DNA of 64,000 bases, taken from an uncultured Erwinia sp. GTDB taxonomy: Bacteria > Pseudomonadota > Gammaproteobacteria > Enterobacterales > Enterobacteriaceae. The notes under the pieces were generated by a model. The model searched no databases, had not been told where the DNA came from, and worked only from the letters and a program-made list of their open reading frames with translations. Shown in pieces: positions 27,063 through 36,506 of this stretch. The DNA is taken from positions 42,502 through 106,501 of the forward strand of contig CAMIKG010000010.1 in the NCBI GenBank assembly GCA_946221915.1. Reading direction: 5' to 3'. A program made the position numbers and the translations under genes. Position 1 is the first letter of the stretch, and every line of letters starts with the position of its first letter.

Positions 27063-28442
27063 ATGTCAAATACACTATCAGTTGAAGATGTTCCCCTGAA
27101 CCGTTTCCATAAACTGCTCACCGTGCGTTCCGGTGGCGGCTCTTTTGTTGATGGTTATGTGCTGAGTATTATCGGCATCGCCATGACCAAAGTGTCGCCT
27201 GCGCTGGGATTAACCTCCTTCTGGGAAGGCATGATTGCGGCATCCGCATTAATCGGGATTTTCTTCGGCGGTTTCTTCGGCGGAGTGCTGACCGATAAAC
27301 TGGGCAGAAAGCTGATCTATTTTGTCGGCCCGACACTGTTTCTCGTCTGCTCGCTGGCCCAGTACTGGGTGCAAAGTGGCGAAATGCTGTTTGCCCTGCG
27401 CTTTTTAAGCGGCATTGCCGTCGGCATTGAGTACCCGGTAGCGACAGCGTTTCTGGTGGAGTTTCTGCCGAAAAAATATCGCGGTCCATGCCTTGCCGCA
27501 CTGACCCTGCTGTGGTTTGTCGGCGCAGCCACGGCGTATATCGTCGGTGAGGTGATGATGCAGATGGCCGGTGATGACGCCTGGCGTCTGACGCTGGCCA
27601 GCACCGCAGTGATTGGCGCTGCGCTGTTTATCATCCGCCTCGGCACCCCGGAATCACCGCGCTGGCTGATGAGTAAAGGGCGCAATGCTGAAGCGCAGCA
27701 GATAATCCAGCAGGTGTATGGCGCTGATTTTGGTCTCGCTAATCTGCCGGTGCAGAAAAAGAGTGGCAAACACTCGTTTATCAGCCTGCTGCACTCTGGT
27801 TACGGCAAGCGTATGGCGTTTGTCGGCATCTTCTGGACCTGCTCGGTGATCCCGGTGTTTGCCGTGTACGCCTTTGCGCCGAAAGTGCTGCAGGCGCTGC
27901 ACCTCAGTGGTAACTGGGCCTCGTATGGCTCGGTCGCCATCACCCTGCTGTTTGTGGTGGGCTGTGTTATCGCAACGCGGCTGGTGAATACCATTGGCCG
28001 CCGTAAACTGCTGCTGCACAGCTTCCTGTGGTCAGGACTGGCGCTGCTGCTGCTCGGCTGGCTGCGCGACGGGCCTTCACCAGCCATTCTGGTGATGTTC
28101 GGCGCGTATGCGCTGTTTATTGGCGGCGCGCAGGTGCTGCAGCTGGTTTACCCAAACGAGATTTTCCCCACTGAGATCCGTGCCGCAGCGGTAGGCATCG
28201 GCACGTCCCTGTCGCGTATTGGCGCGGCGGTGGGGACTTATCTGGTGCCGTTCTCGCTGCAGAATATCGGCATTGGTCACACTATGTATATCGCCGCCGG
28301 GATTACCTTCTTTGGCCTGCTGGTGTCGTGGTTCCTCGCGCCGGAAACCAGTGCGCTGAATCTGGATGATGCCGCGGCGCTGGATGACAACAGCACTTCA
28401 CCTGCTGTCAGCAGCAGGCTGTCACAGCGTAACTCTTACTGA
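27063..28442 (+). CDS. MFS transporter, sugar-porter-like family
   Basis: 459 aa with 12 helices. The loop 2-3 motif is GGVLTDKLGRKLIY, helix 4 has RFLSGIAVGIEYPVATAFLVEFLPKKYRG, and PESPRWLM follows helix 6. These fit the sugar porter/metabolite:H+ symporter group that includes aromatic-acid and sialic-acid carriers. The substrate is unknown. It is a single gene, with 287 bp upstream of AT-rich sequence and a terminator just downstream. Confidence 0.88.
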   Translation: MSNTLSVEDVPLNRFHKLLTVRSGGGSFVDGYVLSIIGIAMTKVSPALGLTSFWEGMIAASALIGIFFGGFFGGVLTDKLGRKLIYFVGPTLFLVCSLAQYWVQSGEMLFALRFLSGIAVGIEYPVATAFLVEFLPKKYRGPCLAALTLLWFVGAATAYIVGEVMMQMAGDDAWRLTLASTAVIGAALFIIRLGTPESPRWLMSKGRNAEAQQIIQQVYGADFGLANLPVQKKSGKHSFISLLHSGYGKRMAFVGIFWTCSVIPVFAVYAFAPKVLQALHLSGNWASYGSVAITLLFVVGCVIATRLVNTIGRRKLLLHSFLWSGLALLLLGWLRDGPSPAILVMFGAYALFIGGAQVLQLVYPNEIFPTEIRAAAVGIGTSLSRIGAAVGTYLVPFSLQNIGIGHTMYIAAGITFFGLLVSWFLAPETSALNLDDAAALDDNSTSPAVSSRLSQRNSY

Positions 28443-28451
28443 GATGACAAA

Positions 28452-28475
28452 CGGGGCGCAATGCGCCCCGCTCTT
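28452..28475 (+). terminator. Intrinsic terminator after the MFS gene
   Basis: CGGGGCGC-AAT-GCGCCCCG is an 8-bp perfect GC stem followed by CTCTTTTCT. It lies between converging genes (MFS and the AraC-type regulator). Confidence 0.75.
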
Positions 28476-28485
28476 TTCTGCTCTG

Positions 28486-29511
28486 CTACGGCTTAATCAG
28501 CCGCTCCACCTCACGTCGCCGCTTGCGGAATGACGATGGCGTTTCGCCATACTGTTTACGGAACCAGGCGATAAGATGTGACGCATCGGCAAAACCGCAG
28601 GCGCCAGCGATGGCATTGATGCTGTTACTGGAATCCGCCATCAGTTTTCGCGCATGTTCGAGCCGCATACGACGCCAGTAAACCGCCGCAGTATAACCGG
28701 TGCTTTTGAGAAATAACTGGTTCAGCTGACGGGTACTGAGATGCACAAAATCTGCGACTTCATTCAGCGGCATGGGTGAATCAAGATGGTGTTTCATCAG
28801 GTTGATCACGTTGTGCACCGCCTCGTTATCATAGACCACCTGATCTGCCGCCGCCTTGCGACGCCCGCTGCTCTTCCTGACACTCTCTTCATCCACCAGC
28901 AGGTATTTCAGCCCTTTCTGCGCGCGCAGCTCGCCGCAGTGCTGACGAATCAGATCGGCGGCAAGATCGATGGCGGTACCGCCGGGACAGGAGATAATGC
29001 CGCCATCGCGGATATAGGTTTTGTCGATGACCGGAATCGCTTTGGGAAAGCGCTGACGAAACTCATCGCGGGTGGTGAAATGAATCGCGCAGCGGCGACC
29101 ATCGAGCAATCCGGCGTTACCGACGATAAACGAGCCGCTGCACAGGGTAATAATCGGAATTTTACGCGCATGCAGCGCCCTGACAGCGTCCAGCAGCCAC
29201 GCTGGCGGCGAACGGGTCTCCTCCAGCAGTCCGCCTGCCAGCACGACGTAATCCCATTTCTGCGTCAGGTCGAGCGGCGCGGTTGGCGTCACCGGCAAAC
29301 CGCAGCTGGCGATCACCGGCTGGTTATCACAGGTCATCCACTCCCACTGACAGAAAATCTGCCTACTGCCGAATGATTCATCGGCGGCAAAGCGCAGCGA
29401 TTCCACCAGCCCGGCGACCGACACCAGGGTAAAACGGTTCATCAGGATAAACCCGACGCGCAGGTCAGGTTTTGGCTGCGCCGCTGAGTTGAGTGACTGA
29501 TCTGTATCCAT
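28486..29511 (-). CDS. AraC-family regulator with DJ-1/PfpI amidotransferase-like domain (GlxA type)
   Basis: 341 aa. Residues about 15-190 are a DJ-1/PfpI fold (DYVVLAGG, IITLCSGSFIVGNAGLLDG). Residues about 235-335 are an AraC HTH pair (LNEVADFVHLSTRQLNQLFLK, CGFADASHLIAWFRKQYGETPSSFRKRRR). Such proteins (ArgR/CdhR/GbdR types) sense amines or amino acids and activate catabolic genes. The ATG at 29511 is preferred over an in-frame TTG at 29520. Its target is unknown; the neighbouring aldehyde dehydrogenase or MFS genes are candidates. Confidence 0.88.
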   Translation of the reverse strand: MDTDQSLNSAAQPKPDLRVGFILMNRFTLVSVAGLVESLRFAADESFGSRQIFCQWEWMTCDNQPVIASCGLPVTPTAPLDLTQKWDYVVLAGGLLEETRSPPAWLLDAVRALHARKIPIITLCSGSFIVGNAGLLDGRRCAIHFTTRDEFRQRFPKAIPVIDKTYIRDGGIISCPGGTAIDLAADLIRQHCGELRAQKGLKYLLVDEESVRKSSGRRKAAADQVVYDNEAVHNVINLMKHHLDSPMPLNEVADFVHLSTRQLNQLFLKSTGYTAAVYWRRMRLEHARKLMADSSNSINAIAGACGFADASHLIAWFRKQYGETPSSFRKRRREVERLIKP

Positions 29512-29716
29512 TACGCACAAGCCTTCTTACTGCTAAATAGAGGGGGAAACTGCAGTCACTATTGTTCCGGGATCGCCGCAACGTCTCAAGGGGCGTGGAT
29601 GAATTAATGGGAGGTGGGTCACTGTATCACAGCGAAATCCTGGCTGGCGCTTAGCACACGTGAAGAACAGTTAAAGAGCTGCTCTTCACATGCACACTCT
29701 CGCGCCGGAAATCGCA

Positions 29717-30919
29717 CTAACTCTGTTCAATCTTCGGCAAAAACCATGTCAGCAGTCCCGCCAGCGGCAGGAACGAGCAGAGCCAGTAGACCTGCGCGAT
29801 ACCGTGTTTGTCCGCCAGCCCGCCGAGAATGGCGGCGGCGATCCCGCCCAGGCCAAAATTCAGCCCGTAGAACAACCCGCCAATCAGCCCGACGCGGTTT
29901 GGCAGCAGCTCCATGGCGTAAATCAGGATCGCGGCAAAGGCGCTGGCCATGATCAGATTGATCAATACCGTCAGCACCACAGTCCAGAACACATCGGCAT
30001 AAGGCAGCATCAGGGTCAGCGGCAGCGGACCCAGTACCGAAATCCAGATAATGCGATAACGTCCAATACGGTCACCAATAATGCCGCCAATTAATGCGCC
30101 AGCGGCGGAAGAAACCAGGAAAATAAACAGCATCATCTGCGATGCGCTGACAGAAAGACCAAAGTGGTCGATTAAATAGAAGGTGTAAAACGAGCGGAAA
30201 CTTTCCACATAGGCGTTTTTGGAAAACATCAGCATTGTCAGAATTAGCAGACCCGCGATCACCGTGGCGCGTGAAAAGTGCTTCTGTCCACCGCCTGCCG
30301 CAGAACGTGCTTTCGCCACCGAGATAAATGAATTGCGGATGGTGGTGTGCTGACCCGCCGTCCAGATCATCAGCAACATCGCCAGTAACGCCAGTACGGC
30401 AAACCAGGCCAGGCTCGATTGTCCTCGCTGCACAATCACCAGCGCCGCCAGCAGCGGCCCCATTGCGCCTCCCGCCTGCCCGCCGACCTGAAAAATGCCC
30501 TGCGCCAGCCCCTGCCGTCCACCAGACGCATAGCGCGCCATGCGCGTCGCCTCGGGATGGAAAATAGATGACCCGATACCGATACAGGCCGCTGACACCA
30601 GAATCAGGTTATAACTCGGCGCGTAAGCCAGCCCCAGCAATCCCGCCAGGGTAAACATCATGCCGACTACCGTCGAGTAAGGCAGCGGATGGCGATCGGT
30701 GTAATAACCGACCACCGGCTGCAACAGCGATCCGGCAATCTGAAAGGTAAAGGTGATAATGCCAATCTGGACAAAATCGAGCTGATATTCATCGCGGAGA
30801 ATCGGGTATACCGCGGGAATTAACGACTGAATCAGATCGTTGAGTAAGTGCGTCAGACCAAGGATAACAAGAACATTAAGATAGGTTTTGGGGCGAGTAG
30901 CGGCAGATGTGGAGTTCAT
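29717..30919 (-). CDS. MFS transporter, fosmidomycin-resistance (Fsr) type
   Basis: 400 aa with 12 helices. It matches E. coli Fsr in layout, with HLLNDLIQSLIPAVYPILRDEYQLDFVQIGII at the start and GIGSSIFHPEATRMARYASGGRQGLAQGIFQVGGQ after helix 4. Fsr expels fosmidomycin and related compounds from the cytoplasm. It is a single leftward gene and the native substrate is unknown. Confidence 0.86.
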   Translation of the reverse strand: MNSTSAATRPKTYLNVLVILGLTHLLNDLIQSLIPAVYPILRDEYQLDFVQIGIITFTFQIAGSLLQPVVGYYTDRHPLPYSTVVGMMFTLAGLLGLAYAPSYNLILVSAACIGIGSSIFHPEATRMARYASGGRQGLAQGIFQVGGQAGGAMGPLLAALVIVQRGQSSLAWFAVLALLAMLLMIWTAGQHTTIRNSFISVAKARSAAGGGQKHFSRATVIAGLLILTMLMFSKNAYVESFRSFYTFYLIDHFGLSVSASQMMLFIFLVSSAAGALIGGIIGDRIGRYRIIWISVLGPLPLTLMLPYADVFWTVVLTVLINLIMASAFAAILIYAMELLPNRVGLIGGLFYGLNFGLGGIAAAILGGLADKHGIAQVYWLCSFLPLAGLLTWFLPKIEQS

Positions 30920-31128
30920 AGGTGATTTCTTCAGCCTGTCTGTAATCGTATTGGTTAGCCTGATCAGTATTAAAACAGCAATATCATGCCGACGCTAATA
31001 GCGTTATGCCATAACCTATACAACAGTCAGCTCTACATAGCACGGGTGTTGCGCCAGCAGACAGCAACTCGCGGGGCCGCAAGCTACCGCGGCACGAGGT
31101 GATAGCCGCCAGGCATCACCCCGGCAGC

Positions 31129-31821
31129 TTAAGACTCAGGCTGGCTCAGCGCAGCATCGGCCGGTAAACCCTGCGGCGTAATAAACAGCTCCATATTCTG
31201 CCGCGACAGATCCCAGTGCTCGTTGATCAGCGCCACCATGGCGTTTTCATCACGGTTTTCCAGCGCAGCGATCATCGCATCGTGGTGGTCGGCAGCCAGC
31301 TGCAGGCGTCGCTCCATATCATCATTTTGCGGACGGAAAAAAGTATGCCCGATACGGCAGTGATCGATCAGCAGACGACCCAGGCTGGGTTGCAGATAGG
31401 GGTTATTAGCCATCTCGCCCATAATTTCATGAAAGCGGTTATTTTCCAGCACCAGTGCCTGTTCATCATGGCTCTGACAGGCTTTGCGGAAACGCTTTTG
31501 GGTATCTTTCAGCGCATCGAGTTGTTTGGGTTTGAAACTCTGCACCGCCAGGCGACCAATCGCCGCATAGATCATCGGCGCGACAAGAAAGAAGTTGCGC
31601 AGAGTCGCATGATTCATCGGGATCACGCGCACGCCTTTTTTCTCAATAATTTCCAGATAACCTTCACCGGCAAGGCGCTGAAAAACTTCTCTGACCGGGG
31701 TGCGCGACAGTGCGTACTGGCTGCTGAGACTGACTTCATCCAGCGCCGTATCAGGGTCCAGTTCCATGGTTAAAATCAGGCGTTTTAAATCCTCATATAG
31801 CGCAGCCTTTCCGAATCTCAA
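31129..31821 (-). CDS. GntR-family regulator, FCD subfamily
   Basis: 230 aa. An N-terminal winged helix (about 10-72: LSRTPVREVFQRLAGEGYLEIIEKKGVRV) is followed by an all-helical FCD effector domain with metal or ligand residues (ENNRFHEIMGEMANNP, DHHDAMIAALENRD). I take the TTG at 31821 as start because AGGAGG lies 4-5 bp upstream and no suitable ATG fits the domain. FCD regulators respond to organic acids and usually repress catabolic genes. The target may be the DapA-family/aldehyde dehydrogenase module. No same-strand partner is adjacent. Confidence 0.87.
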   Translation of the reverse strand: MRFGKAALYEDLKRLILTMELDPDTALDEVSLSSQYALSRTPVREVFQRLAGEGYLEIIEKKGVRVIPMNHATLRNFFLVAPMIYAAIGRLAVQSFKPKQLDALKDTQKRFRKACQSHDEQALVLENNRFHEIMGEMANNPYLQPSLGRLLIDHCRIGHTFFRPQNDDMERRLQLAADHHDAMIAALENRDENAMVALINEHWDLSRQNMELFITPQGLPADAALSQPES

Positions 31822-32080
31822 GCGTCCTCCTGAACAGCGTCACGATTGCTTCTGTTAGTAATAATAAGAATATTAAAGGGAAACCAGCTCACACAGGGAA
31901 ATTTACCTGATTGAAAACGGCAAAAATAGCCCTTCTGCCGCAGAATGGGCAGAAAGCGTGATACAAGGCCAGTTCAGGGCGCCCGCTTTTGCCAAAAGTA
32001 CCCGGAAGCCAGAGAACTCCCCCACAGCTGGCGCGCACGGCAAGGCATAACGCAACAGTAAATTGACGATTAAGCGAACA

Positions 32081-33109
32081 TTACTGCAGCGCTGCTATGC
32101 CCTCTTCCAGCAGCCGGATTTGCAGCAGCGTCTCTTTATCTTTCACCAGTTTCTCTTTGCCATGAACCAGTGTGTCATACAGCGCGTCGTAGTAACGGCT
32201 GTAATCGCCGCGTTGCGACACCACTTTCTCTTCATGGTAAACCCCATGCTCATCGATATACGTCAGCACGCCATACTCTTCCGGGCGATCGAGGCCAAAA
32301 TCAGGGTTATCAGGCATATAGAACAGCTTCAGATGCTCTTCCTGACGGTCCTTATGATGTTTTACAAACACGCCTTTTTTGCCATAGACCACAAAGCCCG
32401 GCCGCTCTTTTAAACGGAAATAACTGGATTTAACCGACACCTTTAACTGGCCGTAATAGAGATCCAGGTCAAAATAGTCGTTCATGCGCCCCGGCCCCAG
32501 CAGCTGGCGCACGTCGTAATGCACCCGATCCGGTTCACCGAAATATGAAATAACCTGGTCCAGCGTATGGCAGCCATGACCATATAAATAGGAGTTTATT
32601 TGGCTGAATTGCTGTGCGGATTCCGGCACTTCAGGGCGGTAATAGTCATAGTGCATCTCCAGCTCCAGCAGTTCGCCCAATACACCGGACTCAATCACCT
32701 GTTGTGTGGTCAGAAAGTCGCTGTCAAATCGCCGGTTCTGGTAGCACTGAATCATCAGGCCACGCTGCTGCGCCAGGAAGAACAGTTCCTGCGCTTCGGC
32801 GCTGGTTTCCGCAAACGGTTTTTCGACCACGCAGTGCTTGCCTGCCAGCAGCACCTTTTTCGCCAGCGCATAGTGGCTGGACGAAGGGGTGCTGATAATG
32901 ATCACCTGAATCTCGGCATCATTGAGCAACTGATCCAGGTCGGCGGTGTAAGTCACGCCCGCGATTTTGTCCCAGTCGGGATTGTCCGGCCGCGAGGTAT
33001 AGATCATCTTCGTCGTAAACTTGTCAGGACGATTCAGAATAAAAGGAAGATGGTAGCGATTAGCGCTTTTGCCATTGCCGATGATGCCTGCTGCCAGTCT
33101 GACTGTCAT
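32081..33109 (-). CDS. Gfo/Idh/MocA-family NAD(P)-dependent oxidoreductase
   Basis: 342 aa. An N-terminal Rossmann domain (LAAGIIGNGKSANRYHLPFI, variant of GxGxxG) is followed by the conserved EKP motif (HCVVEKPFAET) and a C-terminal dimer/substrate domain with YLYGHGCHTLDQVISYFG. It resembles the YdgJ/inositol-dehydrogenase-like group that oxidises sugars or polyols. The substrate is not known. It is a monocistronic minus-strand gene. Confidence 0.88.
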   Translation of the reverse strand: MTVRLAAGIIGNGKSANRYHLPFILNRPDKFTTKMIYTSRPDNPDWDKIAGVTYTADLDQLLNDAEIQVIIISTPSSSHYALAKKVLLAGKHCVVEKPFAETSAEAQELFFLAQQRGLMIQCYQNRRFDSDFLTTQQVIESGVLGELLELEMHYDYYRPEVPESAQQFSQINSYLYGHGCHTLDQVISYFGEPDRVHYDVRQLLGPGRMNDYFDLDLYYGQLKVSVKSSYFRLKERPGFVVYGKKGVFVKHHKDRQEEHLKLFYMPDNPDFGLDRPEEYGVLTYIDEHGVYHEEKVVSQRGDYSRYYDALYDTLVHGKEKLVKDKETLLQIRLLEEGIAALQ

Positions 33110-33427
33110 TTGTCGCTCCTGTCCTGAATTGTCTGCAACGAATGCGTAATGATTCGCTCCACGCCTGGTGCGAGGTCGCTGAATATGCGTTTATCCTGCC
33201 GGTATAGCACTGGTGAAACGCCCGGGCAGTTGCCAGTAATGATCGATAAACGCTTTTAAAATGGCATAAAAATCAGTCTCTCGCCCGGCATTTTGTTGCG
33301 GCATCGTGCTGTAATCACACAGAGTGCGAAGACCAATTCATCCAAAAGAAACAGTATGTCTGCTAAATATCACTCAGGTGATGTACCGTTGCGCTAATTC
33401 GCTGCGTTATTAGAAAGAGAGGAATCA
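33110..33427. other. Divergent promoter region, no gene seen
   Basis: 318 bp between the divergent Gfo/Idh/MocA and old yellow enzyme genes. AGAAAGAGAGG precedes the OYE start as its ribosome site. I see no additional open frame, repeat or clear operator. Confidence 0.5.
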
Positions 33428-34528
33428 ATGAGCAAGCTTTTTTCTCCGGCCACGATTGGCAAGGTCGAGCTGGATAACCGCATTGTGATTGCCCCGATGT
33501 GCCAGTACAGCGCCGATAACGGCAAAGCCACCAGCTGGCATCGTATTCATTTGGGGCAGCTGGCGCTGTCCGGCGCGGCATTGCTGATTATCGAGGCATC
33601 GGCGGTCGAGCCAGAGGGGCGCATTTCGCCGCAGGATTTGGGCTTATGGGATGATGCGACGGAAGATGCGCTGCGCGTGGTGCTTGATGACGTGCGCGCC
33701 CATTCGCCGATTAAGATGGGTATCCAGCTGGGTCATGCCGGGCGTAAAGCGTCCAGTCAGGCGCCGTGGCTGGGTGGCAGGCAGCTGTCGCCTGAAGATG
33801 GCGGCTGGCAGACGGTTGCCCCTTCAGCCCTGGCTTACAGCGACGGGCAGCAGGCTCCGGAGGCACTGGATAAAGCCGGGCTGGCACGGGTGAAGCAGGC
33901 GTTTGTCGACAGTGCAAAACGCTCGGTACGGCTTGGTTTTGAATTGATTGAGATTCATGCAGCCCACGGTTATTTGCTGCATCAGTTCCTGTCGCCGCTG
34001 AGTAATCAGCGTGATGATGAGTACGGCGGTTCGCTGGAGAATCGTCTGCGTTTTCCACTGGAGGTGTTTGCGGCGGTGCGCGAAGCGGTGGCGGCTGATG
34101 CGGCGGTAGGTGTGCGGATTTCCGCGACTGACTGGGTTGAGGGTGGCTGGGATCTGGAGCAGTCGCTGGCATTCAGCGCTGAACTGGAAAAAATCGGCTG
34201 CGACTTTATCCATGTTTCCAGCGGCGGGCTGTCGCCGTTGCAACAGATTACGGTGAAGGCGGGATATCAGGTGCCGTTTGCCAGCGCGATTCGTCAGCAG
34301 ACGAAAATGCCGGTGATTGCCGTGGGGCTGATTACGGAACCGCAACATGCGGAAGAGATTGTGCAGAATGGCGAGGCGGACTTTATCGGCCTGGCGCGCG
34401 GGATTCTGTATAACCCGCACTGGCCGTGGCATGCCGCTGCTGAGCTGGGAGGACAGGTTAGCGTTCCGGCGCAGTATCTGCGCTCGGAGCCGCATGGGGT
34501 TAAGGGGAGTTTTAAGGCGTTGAGGTGA
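33428..34528 (+). CDS. NADH:flavin oxidoreductase / old yellow enzyme (YqjM/XenA class)
   Basis: 366-aa FMN enzyme with a TIM barrel. Diagnostic features of class III OYEs are the short loop with Cys (IVIAPMCQYSA), the H-x-x-H substrate pair in IEIHAAHGYLLHQFLSP, and SNQRDDEYGGSLENR. GADFIGLARGILYNPHW-type phosphate binding is near the C-terminus. It reduces activated C=C bonds or xenobiotics such as nitro compounds with NAD(P)H. It is a single gene ended by a terminator and forms the left boundary of the tail cluster. Confidence 0.92.
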   Translation: MSKLFSPATIGKVELDNRIVIAPMCQYSADNGKATSWHRIHLGQLALSGAALLIIEASAVEPEGRISPQDLGLWDDATEDALRVVLDDVRAHSPIKMGIQLGHAGRKASSQAPWLGGRQLSPEDGGWQTVAPSALAYSDGQQAPEALDKAGLARVKQAFVDSAKRSVRLGFELIEIHAAHGYLLHQFLSPLSNQRDDEYGGSLENRLRFPLEVFAAVREAVAADAAVGVRISATDWVEGGWDLEQSLAFSAELEKIGCDFIHVSSGGLSPLQQITVKAGYQVPFASAIRQQTKMPVIAVGLITEPQHAEEIVQNGEADFIGLARGILYNPHWPWHAAAELGGQVSVPAQYLRSEPHGVKGSFKALR

Positions 34529-34573
34529 TAACAGCGTTGCTGCTTATCTCTCATATCAACTAATGGTGAATGA

Positions 34574-34599
34574 AAATGGGCAGGCATCCCTGCCCTTTT
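34574..34599 (+). terminator. Intrinsic terminator between OYE and the tail cluster
   Basis: AAAATGGGCAGG-CATC-CCTGCCCTTTT forms a 7-bp GC stem flanked by A and T tracts, so it can work in both directions. It separates the OYE gene from the converging tail operon. Confidence 0.8.
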
Positions 34600-34621
34600 G
34601 CCACCGGGCACGGTCTCAACT

Positions 34622-34804
34622 TTAGGCGTTGTCGATGGCATCATTAGCGGCAGAGAAGAGGCCATTCTCATACAGATAGCCTGGTGATATCGTGATATCT
34701 GCGTCGTATTTCACGAGAATTGCCCCATCCACTTTAAATGAATCTGTTGCAACAATAAGATTTTCAACTTTCCCATTTTTGACTACAGCATAAGTCTCCG
34801 ACAT
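34622..34804 (-). CDS. Small hypothetical protein at the end of the tail operon
   Basis: 60 aa (MSETYAVVKNGKVENLIVAT...), without a named family. Short proteins of this kind follow fibre genes in phages. AGGGGACAGTT precedes its start. It lies 12 bp after the stop of the second fibre and may assist that fibre or be a residual chaperone. It ends the tailocin operon before the convergent terminator. Confidence 0.6.
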   Translation of the reverse strand: MSETYAVVKNGKVENLIVATDSFKVDGAILVKYDADITISPGYLYENGLFSAANDAIDNA

Positions 34805-34816
34805 AACTGTCCCCTA

Positions 34817-35797
34817 TCAGATATATTCATAGACAATAACCATACCCGCTGCACCTACTCCCGCTGCCTTTACATCGCTGTTGGCGATGCGTTTCGCGGC
34901 ACCGCTACCGCCAGCGCCAGACGGGAATGCATCATTTCCGACAACGTTAGAGGCGGAGACCGGACCAAGGCCACCGCCGCCATAGACTGCTTCTCCCCCG
35001 TTCCCGCCAGCCGCACTCACGCCAATTAACAAACCAGGCGATCCGGCACCTCCACGTGAGCCAACAATTTGAGTGACATTCGTTGAGTCATAGCCAAACG
35101 CCCCGCCCAGACCACCGACGCCGGCATCAAGGGGCGATGAAACCGTCGATGCCGCTCTTCCGCCAATCTCACCACCCGCGCAGGTAATGTAACTGCCAAA
35201 TGAAGAGGCTCCGCCATTTCCGCCACTTGTTCCGCCAGCACCGACTGTGATGACGGCAGATGCAGGAACTACCGACATGCTTCCTTTAAAAAAACCGCCA
35301 GCGCCGCCGCCAGCACCCGCTTGTGAAGAGGCTGATGTCGTACATGGCATGCCGCCAGCGCCACCGCCGATAACCTCAATAATAATTGAGTTAATTCCAG
35401 CAGTTGGCGTATAAGTGCCTGAGGCAGTAAAGCGCCTGATTGCGGCAAGCCTGCCACGTGATAAGGAAAAGGTTTGATTAACAAACGCAGTCGTCGCTAT
35501 TTGTGTTGAGGCAGTGCCCAGCGACGCGGTTGGTGCTGTAGGGATACCTGCAAAGGCAGGACTTAATAACTTAGCGAAATAAGAATTTAATGCAGCCCAG
35601 AGTTGATTTTTATTTTCTTTATCGAGAATCAACCCTGCGCCCTCAATAGCTGAGGCAATTTCTTCCTGTACCGCATCGAAGAAATCCTCATCAAGTGCGG
35701 TTGGTAATTCTCCGGTCTGGGGGTTACCCCCGGTAAAACCATTTTTCCCCACGCCGAATTTATCAGACTGGGCAGTTGATGTATCAATACGATGCAT
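34817..35797 (-). CDS. Second tail fibre, glycine-rich receptor-binding end
   Basis: 326 aa from ATG 35797 (GGAGT 4 bp before). The first 50 residues (MHRIDTSTAQSDKFGVGKNG and FTGGNPQTGELPTALDEDFF) are shared with the other fibre at 36506-37318. A short fibre repeat (PTASLGTASTQIATTAFV) comes next. The last 200 residues are a glycine-rich domain with GGGAGG and GAGGTSGGNGGASS stretches, resembling polyglycine-type adhesin tips. Base composition and codon use differ from the GC-rich structural genes, suggesting separate acquisition. It would add an alternative target specificity. Confidence 0.8.
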   Translation of the reverse strand: MHRIDTSTAQSDKFGVGKNGFTGGNPQTGELPTALDEDFFDAVQEEIASAIEGAGLILDKENKNQLWAALNSYFAKLLSPAFAGIPTAPTASLGTASTQIATTAFVNQTFSLSRGRLAAIRRFTASGTYTPTAGINSIIIEVIGGGAGGMPCTTSASSQAGAGGGAGGFFKGSMSVVPASAVITVGAGGTSGGNGGASSFGSYITCAGGEIGGRAASTVSSPLDAGVGGLGGAFGYDSTNVTQIVGSRGGAGSPGLLIGVSAAGGNGGEAVYGGGGLGPVSASNVVGNDAFPSGAGGSGAAKRIANSDVKAAGVGAAGMVIVYEYI

Positions 35798-35894
35798 AAT
35801 GACTCCGTATAAGTGGTCGCTGTGCGACATGTATTACTGCACAGGAAATAAAAAGAAAATGATATGGGGAATTATTCTTACCCGAATGAGAAAA

Positions 35895-36506
35895 TTAAAT
35901 ATTTGGCGTTTCTGGCCAGGAAATATCTGGGGCAAGTTCAATATTAATAGTTTCGAGCCTATCAATATAATCCAGCCATAAATCCAGCGCGCTGGCTTCA
36001 TCTTCAGTAAGCTGACGGCCTCTGAGCAGTTTGGTTTGCCAGACGGCAATCGCCTGGGTTGCCGTATTGAGTAATGCAGACTGCATATTCTCAGCTTCAG
36101 CGATTTGCGCGGCGCTAAGTTTATCGCTATCTGTTACCCATCCATCTTTCGTCCAGAGGTCAAAGGCTGTTGTTGGTACCTCCAGGGTGTAACCCTCTGA
36201 CAACTCGCCTGGTGTGGAAACTGTTATCGATCCTGAACCGTCTTTGGCGTAAGCTGTCTGACCTCGATAATCAGGTACAAGAGTCCAGGTATCACTTCTG
36301 GCGAGCGCTATGTGTCCTTCTGGAATATGTGGAGGTTCAACCGATAACGACCAGGCTGGAATGCCTACACCAACCATTAAATATTCATCGGTAGAATTAA
36401 CATATTCATTAGTGATAGAAGAATAATTATACACAGTAATATGACCTTCCTCGGTCGCGAAACTATTTCCATCCAAGGTAATAAATTTTTTTTCGTACTC
36501 GGTCAT
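35895..36506 (-). CDS. Tail fibre assembly chaperone (Tfa family)
   Basis: 203 aa. The middle PPHIPEGHIALARSDTWTLVPDYRGQTAY and the C-terminal helical part with LLRGRQLTEDEASALDLWLDYIDRLE are typical of Tfa proteins, which trimerise or cap their cognate fibre. Its start overlaps the fibre stop (TAATG at 36504-36508), as expected for a fibre/Tfa pair. It is notably AT-rich relative to the baseplate genes. No matching full-length Tfa follows the second fibre. Confidence 0.8.
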   Translation of the reverse strand: MTEYEKKFITLDGNSFATEEGHITVYNYSSITNEYVNSTDEYLMVGVGIPAWSLSVEPPHIPEGHIALARSDTWTLVPDYRGQTAYAKDGSGSITVSTPGELSEGYTLEVPTTAFDLWTKDGWVTDSDKLSAAQIAEAENMQSALLNTATQAIAVWQTKLLRGRQLTEDEASALDLWLDYIDRLETINIELAPDISWPETPNI